Assembly (NCBI GenBank): GCA_029264635.1
Contig: JARIAA010000087.1
Coordinates: forward strand, 1 to 17,692
Source of the DNA: Psychrobacter sp.
GTDB lineage: Bacteria; Pseudomonadota; Gammaproteobacteria; Pseudomonadales; Moraxellaceae
Direction of reading: 5' to 3'
DNA length: 17,692 nucleotides
This document shows, one piece after another, positions 14,647-17,692 of this stretch; position 1 is the first letter of the stretch; the number at the start of each line of letters is the position of its first letter. The notes under the pieces were generated by a model. That model was not told where the DNA came from. It ran no database searches and saw only the letters and a program-made list of their open reading frames with translations. The translations under genes were made by a program, and so were the position numbers.

Positions 14647-16083
14647 ATGACGACCTTCGCTGCAACAGATACTTTAACCTATAAAGATAACGCCTTACAA
14701 GTGGTGGTCGGATTGGGGCAGTCGGGGCTATCGGCAGCACGCTATTTGTCTGAACAAGGCTACCTTGTGGCAGTAACAGACGGTCAATCAGCGCCAGCGT
14801 TCGCAAATGAATTGCCTGCTGCTGTGAGCATACGTCAGTTTGGTGCTATTGATGCAGAGCTGCTGCAAAAAGCTGCTCGTATTATTATCAGCCCTGGCAT
14901 CTCTCTTGAAACAGAAGCCGTCGCTGCGGCACGACAAGCAAATATTCCTATTGTGAGTGACATTCAACTATTTTGCGAGGCGTGTGAGGTACCCATAGTC
15001 GCGATTACTGGCTCTAATGCCAAAAGTACCGTGACAACCTTGGTAGGAGAGATGGCCGCCGATGCTGGTATTGAGGTTGGCGTAGGAGGCAACATTGGCG
15101 TGCCAGCTTTAAACCTTTTATCCAATAGTAAGATGGAATTAGCCGTACTTGAGTTATCCAGTTTTCAATTAGAAACGGTAACGAATCTTGGTGCACAGGT
15201 TGCTACCGTACTTAATATGTCGCCTGATCATCTGGATCGTCATGGCGATATGCTCGGTTATCATCAAGCAAAGCATCGTATTTTCCAAGGGGCCAAATCG
15301 GTAGTCATTAACCGAGAAGATGCGCTAACCCGTCCGTTAGTGGCGGACAATTTACCTCGTATTAGCATTGGTATTCACGCACCAAATAAAGACCAGTATG
15401 GCTTAGTGACAGATACTAATGGCGAGACTTATCTTGCCCGTGGTACAGAGCGATTATTATCAGCAGATAAACTCATTATTAAAGGTCGTCATAACTTGCT
15501 CAACGCTCAGGCGGCTTTAGCACTTGGTGAGCTTGCAGGACTACCTATTGATAGTATGCTTGCTACTTTGCAGCGTTTTACAGGTCTCGATCACCGTTGC
15601 CAGTATGTGGCGACTGCTGCTGGCGTCGATTATTTTAATGATTCTAAGGGTACCAATATTGGCTCAACCATGGCGGCTATTGAAGGGTTAGGCGCGGTCT
15701 ATGCACCAAAGGACGGTAAGCTACTACTCATTTTAGGCGGTCAAGGTAAAGCCCAGCAGTTTGGCGAGTTGACTCCTTTTATTAATCAGTACGTCAGTCA
15801 AGTTCTATTCATCGGCGAAGATAGCCAGCAAATAGAGCAGCATCTACGCGGCGCAAATCTAAGCGATGAGGTCGTACTACATCAATGTCAAACGTTAGAC
15901 AAAGCCTTTAACATGATTCAGCAAGTCACTGCTAGCAGCCTGTCACAAGTACAAGCTGTATTATTGTCACCAGCATGTGCAAGCTTTGATCAGTTTAGTG
16001 GTTATGCAGAGCGCGGTGACTATTTTAGCGGACTGGTAACACAATTGGTTACAAAAAATGCAGACGATGACACGTGGGTTTAA
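14647..16083 (+). CDS. murD: UDP-MurNAc-L-alanine--D-glutamate ligase MurD
   Basis: 478 residues, close to family length. This cytoplasmic Mur ligase adds D-Glu to UDP-MurNAc-L-Ala with ATP. Domain 1 has the Rossmann-like VVVGLGQSGLSAARYL (19-34). Domain 2 has the P-loop TGSNAKST (121-128, Ala in place of the usual second Gly), GGNIG (147-151), ELSSFQLE (169-176), NMSPDHLDRHG (190-200) and the probable carbamylated Lys209 (HQAKHRIF). Domain 3 has HNLLNAQAAL (282-291), DHRCQYV (315-321), NDSKGTN (331-337), LILGGQGKAQ (361-370) and LLSPACASFDQF (439-450). The start at 14647 has AAGGA 7 bases upstream. Next gene is ftsW on the same strand, the usual dcw order, but the upstream neighbour is sulP rather than mraY. 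Confidence 0.97.
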   Translation: MTTFAATDTLTYKDNALQVVVGLGQSGLSAARYLSEQGYLVAVTDGQSAPAFANELPAAVSIRQFGAIDAELLQKAARIIISPGISLETEAVAAARQANIPIVSDIQLFCEACEVPIVAITGSNAKSTVTTLVGEMAADAGIEVGVGGNIGVPALNLLSNSKMELAVLELSSFQLETVTNLGAQVATVLNMSPDHLDRHGDMLGYHQAKHRIFQGAKSVVINREDALTRPLVADNLPRISIGIHAPNKDQYGLVTDTNGETYLARGTERLLSADKLIIKGRHNLLNAQAALALGELAGLPIDSMLATLQRFTGLDHRCQYVATAAGVDYFNDSKGTNIGSTMAAIEGLGAVYAPKDGKLLLILGGQGKAQQFGELTPFINQYVSQVLFIGEDSQQIEQHLRGANLSDEVVLHQCQTLDKAFNMIQQVTASSLSQVQAVLLSPACASFDQFSGYAERGDYFSGLVTQLVTKNADDDTWV

Positions 16084-16157
16084 CGCAAGCATTTATGCGA
16101 TAAACGATTGTTTTACTTAAGAATTACTGTTACTGTCAGACAACCCTCATTAACGGC

Positions 16158-16186
16158 TTGTCAACTTTTACGACAGTCCTTACATT
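16158..16186 (+). promoter_or_regulatory. ftsW: Candidate ftsW promoter
   Basis: TTGTCA (16158-16163), a 17-base spacer and TACATT (16181-16186) match consensus at 5 and 4 of 6 positions. An exact TATAAT follows at 16200-16205 but lacks a good -35. Either would place the terminator-like hairpin at 16284-16309 inside the ftsW leader. Confidence 0.35.
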
Positions 16187-16283
16187 CTATGAATTTATTT
16201 ATAATAAGCGGCGCGTTATATAAGCGATATGTAGCTGCTAATGTATTGATTTTATACTGAAATCATTATTTGGTTTAAACGGT

Positions 16284-16309
16284 GGCGCTGCATCAGCGTC
16301 GGTTTTTTT
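16284..16309 (+). terminator. Terminator-like hairpin between murD and ftsW
   Basis: GGCGCTG (16284-16290) pairs with CAGCGTC (16294-16300), with one G-T pair, around the loop CAT, followed by GG and seven T residues. It ends 23 bp before the preferred ftsW start. It may end murD transcripts, act as an attenuator for ftsW, or both. Confidence 0.65.
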
Positions 16310-16332
16310 GTTTGTTAGCGTACTTAACTATT

Positions 16333-17529
16333 ATGGCACTCTCCTTTCTTTCTCGTTCTTCTCAAAAATCTGAAGCAGCATCTGGTTCAGATGGTGTTCT
16401 ATCTTGGCCCTCAGCACGCGCTATTTTGTTGTCTAGTGTCGGTTGTATGATGGTACTTAGCCTACTTATGGTCGCTTCTGCTTCTATTCCTTTTGCGCTC
16501 AGTCGCGGGATGAATGAGCTGTATTTTTTTGAGCATCAGCTGCTCTATATGGGTATTGGACTGATTGCAGCAGCGATACCTTATTACTTTGTGCCATTAA
16601 GGACGTTGTACCAAACCGAGACGCAATTCATATTATTGGGGGTCACTGGCGCACTGTTAATAGCGACGCTATTTGGTGTCCCTATCAATGGCTCGAAACG
16701 TTGGTTAAATCTAGGTGTCATCAATTTTCAGGTGGCAGAATTAGCAAAGCTTGTGGTGATTGTCTTTGTCGCCGACTTTGTCGTTCGGCGCTCGTTTGAA
16801 GTACGTAATGGCTGGGACGGATTTTTACGTATCTCCTTGGTCATCGGTCTGCTGACATTTTTGCTCTTACTTCAGCCAGACTTTGGCTCATTGGTCGTCA
16901 TCGTAGGGACCGTATTTGCGATATTTTATATTGCTGGTGCACCATACAAGCAATTTGTAGCGCTAGGAGCCGTCGTTGGCGTGCTTGGCGTGCTGGCAGT
17001 CACCATGGTGCAGTATCGACTGACACGAGCATTGTCGTTTTTAGATCCATTTGATGACATTCAAGATACCGATTATCAGCTGGCACGTAGCTTGATTGCG
17101 TTTGGTCGTGGTCAGTTTACGGGGGTTGGTTATGGGGAGAGTGTGCAAAAGCTGTCGCATTTGCCTGAGGCGCACACAGACTTTTTATTAGCGATTACTG
17201 GTGAAGAGTTGGGCTTTGTTGGCGTCACTATGATTTTGCTGCTCGAAGCTTTGATCATCGGCAGTGCCATGCGTATCAGCTACAACGCGCTAAAACGTCG
17301 GCAGATGCGTATGAGCTATACGGCGTTTGGTATTGGGATTATTTTTATTGCTCAGACTATTATTAACGCCGCTATGAACATGGGTGCGATGCCAACCAAA
17401 GGTTTGACAATGCCATTCTTCAGTTATGGTGGTTCATCAATGCTCATTAGCTTAATAATGGTGGCATTGCTTCTAAAAATTTATAAAGAAAGCCCTGAGA
17501 TAGAAAAGAGTCAATGCCGATATTTTTAA
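16333..17529 (+). CDS. ftsW: Septal peptidoglycan glycosyltransferase FtsW
   Basis: 398 residues from ATG 16333. This SEDS-family inner-membrane enzyme polymerises lipid II into glycan strands at the division septum, working with FtsI. Ten transmembrane segments are visible (for example 31-53, 69-87, 97-114, 330-350, 366-383). Motifs: NGSKRWLNLG (119-128), FQVAELAKL (132-140), LQPDFGSLVV (180-189), the large periplasmic loop with HLPEAHTDFLLA, where Asp283 corresponds to the catalytic Asp, GEELGFVGV (290-298) and PFFSYGGSSM (361-370). The frame stays open back to a GTG at 16282, but that codon lies beside the terminator hairpin and the added residues would be encoded by the hairpin and T run, so I prefer the ATG. 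The ATG has no obvious ribosome site, so translation may be weak or coupled to RNA structure. Confidence 0.95.
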   Translation: MALSFLSRSSQKSEAASGSDGVLSWPSARAILLSSVGCMMVLSLLMVASASIPFALSRGMNELYFFEHQLLYMGIGLIAAAIPYYFVPLRTLYQTETQFILLGVTGALLIATLFGVPINGSKRWLNLGVINFQVAELAKLVVIVFVADFVVRRSFEVRNGWDGFLRISLVIGLLTFLLLLQPDFGSLVVIVGTVFAIFYIAGAPYKQFVALGAVVGVLGVLAVTMVQYRLTRALSFLDPFDDIQDTDYQLARSLIAFGRGQFTGVGYGESVQKLSHLPEAHTDFLLAITGEELGFVGVTMILLLEALIIGSAMRISYNALKRRQMRMSYTAFGIGIIFIAQTIINAAMNMGAMPTKGLTMPFFSYGGSSMLISLIMVALLLKIYKESPEIEKSQCRYF

Positions 17530-17530
17530 G

Positions 17531-17575
17531 CAAGTGATTGTTAACCAAGTAGTTATTAGCCAAGTGGTTGTTAAG
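17531..17575 (+). repeat. Three 15-bp imperfect tandem repeats after ftsW
   Basis: CAAGTGATTGTTAAC (17531-17545), CAAGTAGTTATTAGC (17546-17560) and CAAGTGGTTGTTAAG (17561-17575) lie head to tail, starting two bases after the ftsW stop codon. No coding role. Confidence 0.7.
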
Positions 17576-17639
17576 CGTAAGTGTGATACGTTTTATTGAG
17601 CGTAAAAATAGACAAACCATTCGAAATTCAGCACCATAA

Positions 17640-17674
17640 AAGCGTCGCTATTGAGCGGCGCTTGTTGCTTTTTA
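17640..17674 (+). terminator. Terminator downstream of ftsW
   Basis: AAGCGTCGCT (17640-17649) pairs with AGCGGCGCTT (17654-17663), one G-T pair, loop ATTG, followed by GTTGCTTTTT. It lies 110 bp after ftsW, so it probably ends that transcript. The last bases of the window (AAGGTAGG...) could lead into another gene that is not visible. Confidence 0.75.
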
Positions 17675-17692
17675 AAGGTAGGTATATTAAGG

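Noticed and set aside
1..17692. CRISPR array, insertion sequence or prophage
   Set aside because: No regularly spaced repeats, transposase, integrase or phage structural motif on either strand.

Overview
The window looks like chromosome of a gammaproteobacterium of the Moraxellaceae, most likely Psychrobacter. This rests on the protein style (GlnK-AmtB, MurD and FtsW of gammaproteobacterial type), a moderately AT-rich composition with very AT-rich intergenic DNA, and small proteins of Moraxellaceae character. The genus is an inference from remembered family resemblance, not from a search.

Left third (1-5800), accessory/defence: the 3' part of a PIN-domain ribonuclease gene enters from the left edge and faces a short BLUF blue-light sensor that ends in a transmembrane helix. 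After an AT-rich spacer with an imperfect palindromic element come hsdR (type I restriction motor/nuclease subunit) and, 5 bp later, a YgjP-type zinc metallopeptidase. No hsdM or hsdS is present; if the system is complete they lie to the left.

Middle (5800-9300), small genes in long AT-rich spacers: an 11-cysteine metallothionein-like protein of 45 residues (minus strand, strong ribosome site, own terminator); a possible small RNA; a 42-residue membrane peptide with a Gly/Ser-rich tail and its own terminator; tRNA-Ser(GGA) with a clear sigma70 promoter; a secreted DRGH-type DNA/RNA nuclease; an 87-residue uncharacterised protein; and a secreted DUF2147 protein. The first two proteins of this group are easily missed because they are so short.

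Right half (9300-17692), core metabolism: a minus-strand glnK-amtB operon (nitrogen signalling and ammonium uptake) with a perfect 14-bp hairpin between its genes; a minus-strand sulP-usp pair (anion transporter with STAS domain, then a tandem universal stress protein); then plus-strand murD and ftsW (peptidoglycan precursor ligase and septal glycosyltransferase). A terminator-like hairpin sits between murD and ftsW, and three 15-bp tandem repeats plus a terminator follow ftsW.

I see no CRISPR array, insertion sequence, integrase or phage gene. No wholly new system stands out. The best leads are the metallothionein-like small ORF, the membrane-tethered BLUF protein beside a restriction locus, the 42-residue peptide, the candidate small RNA, and the structured leaders in glnK-amtB and murD-ftsW.
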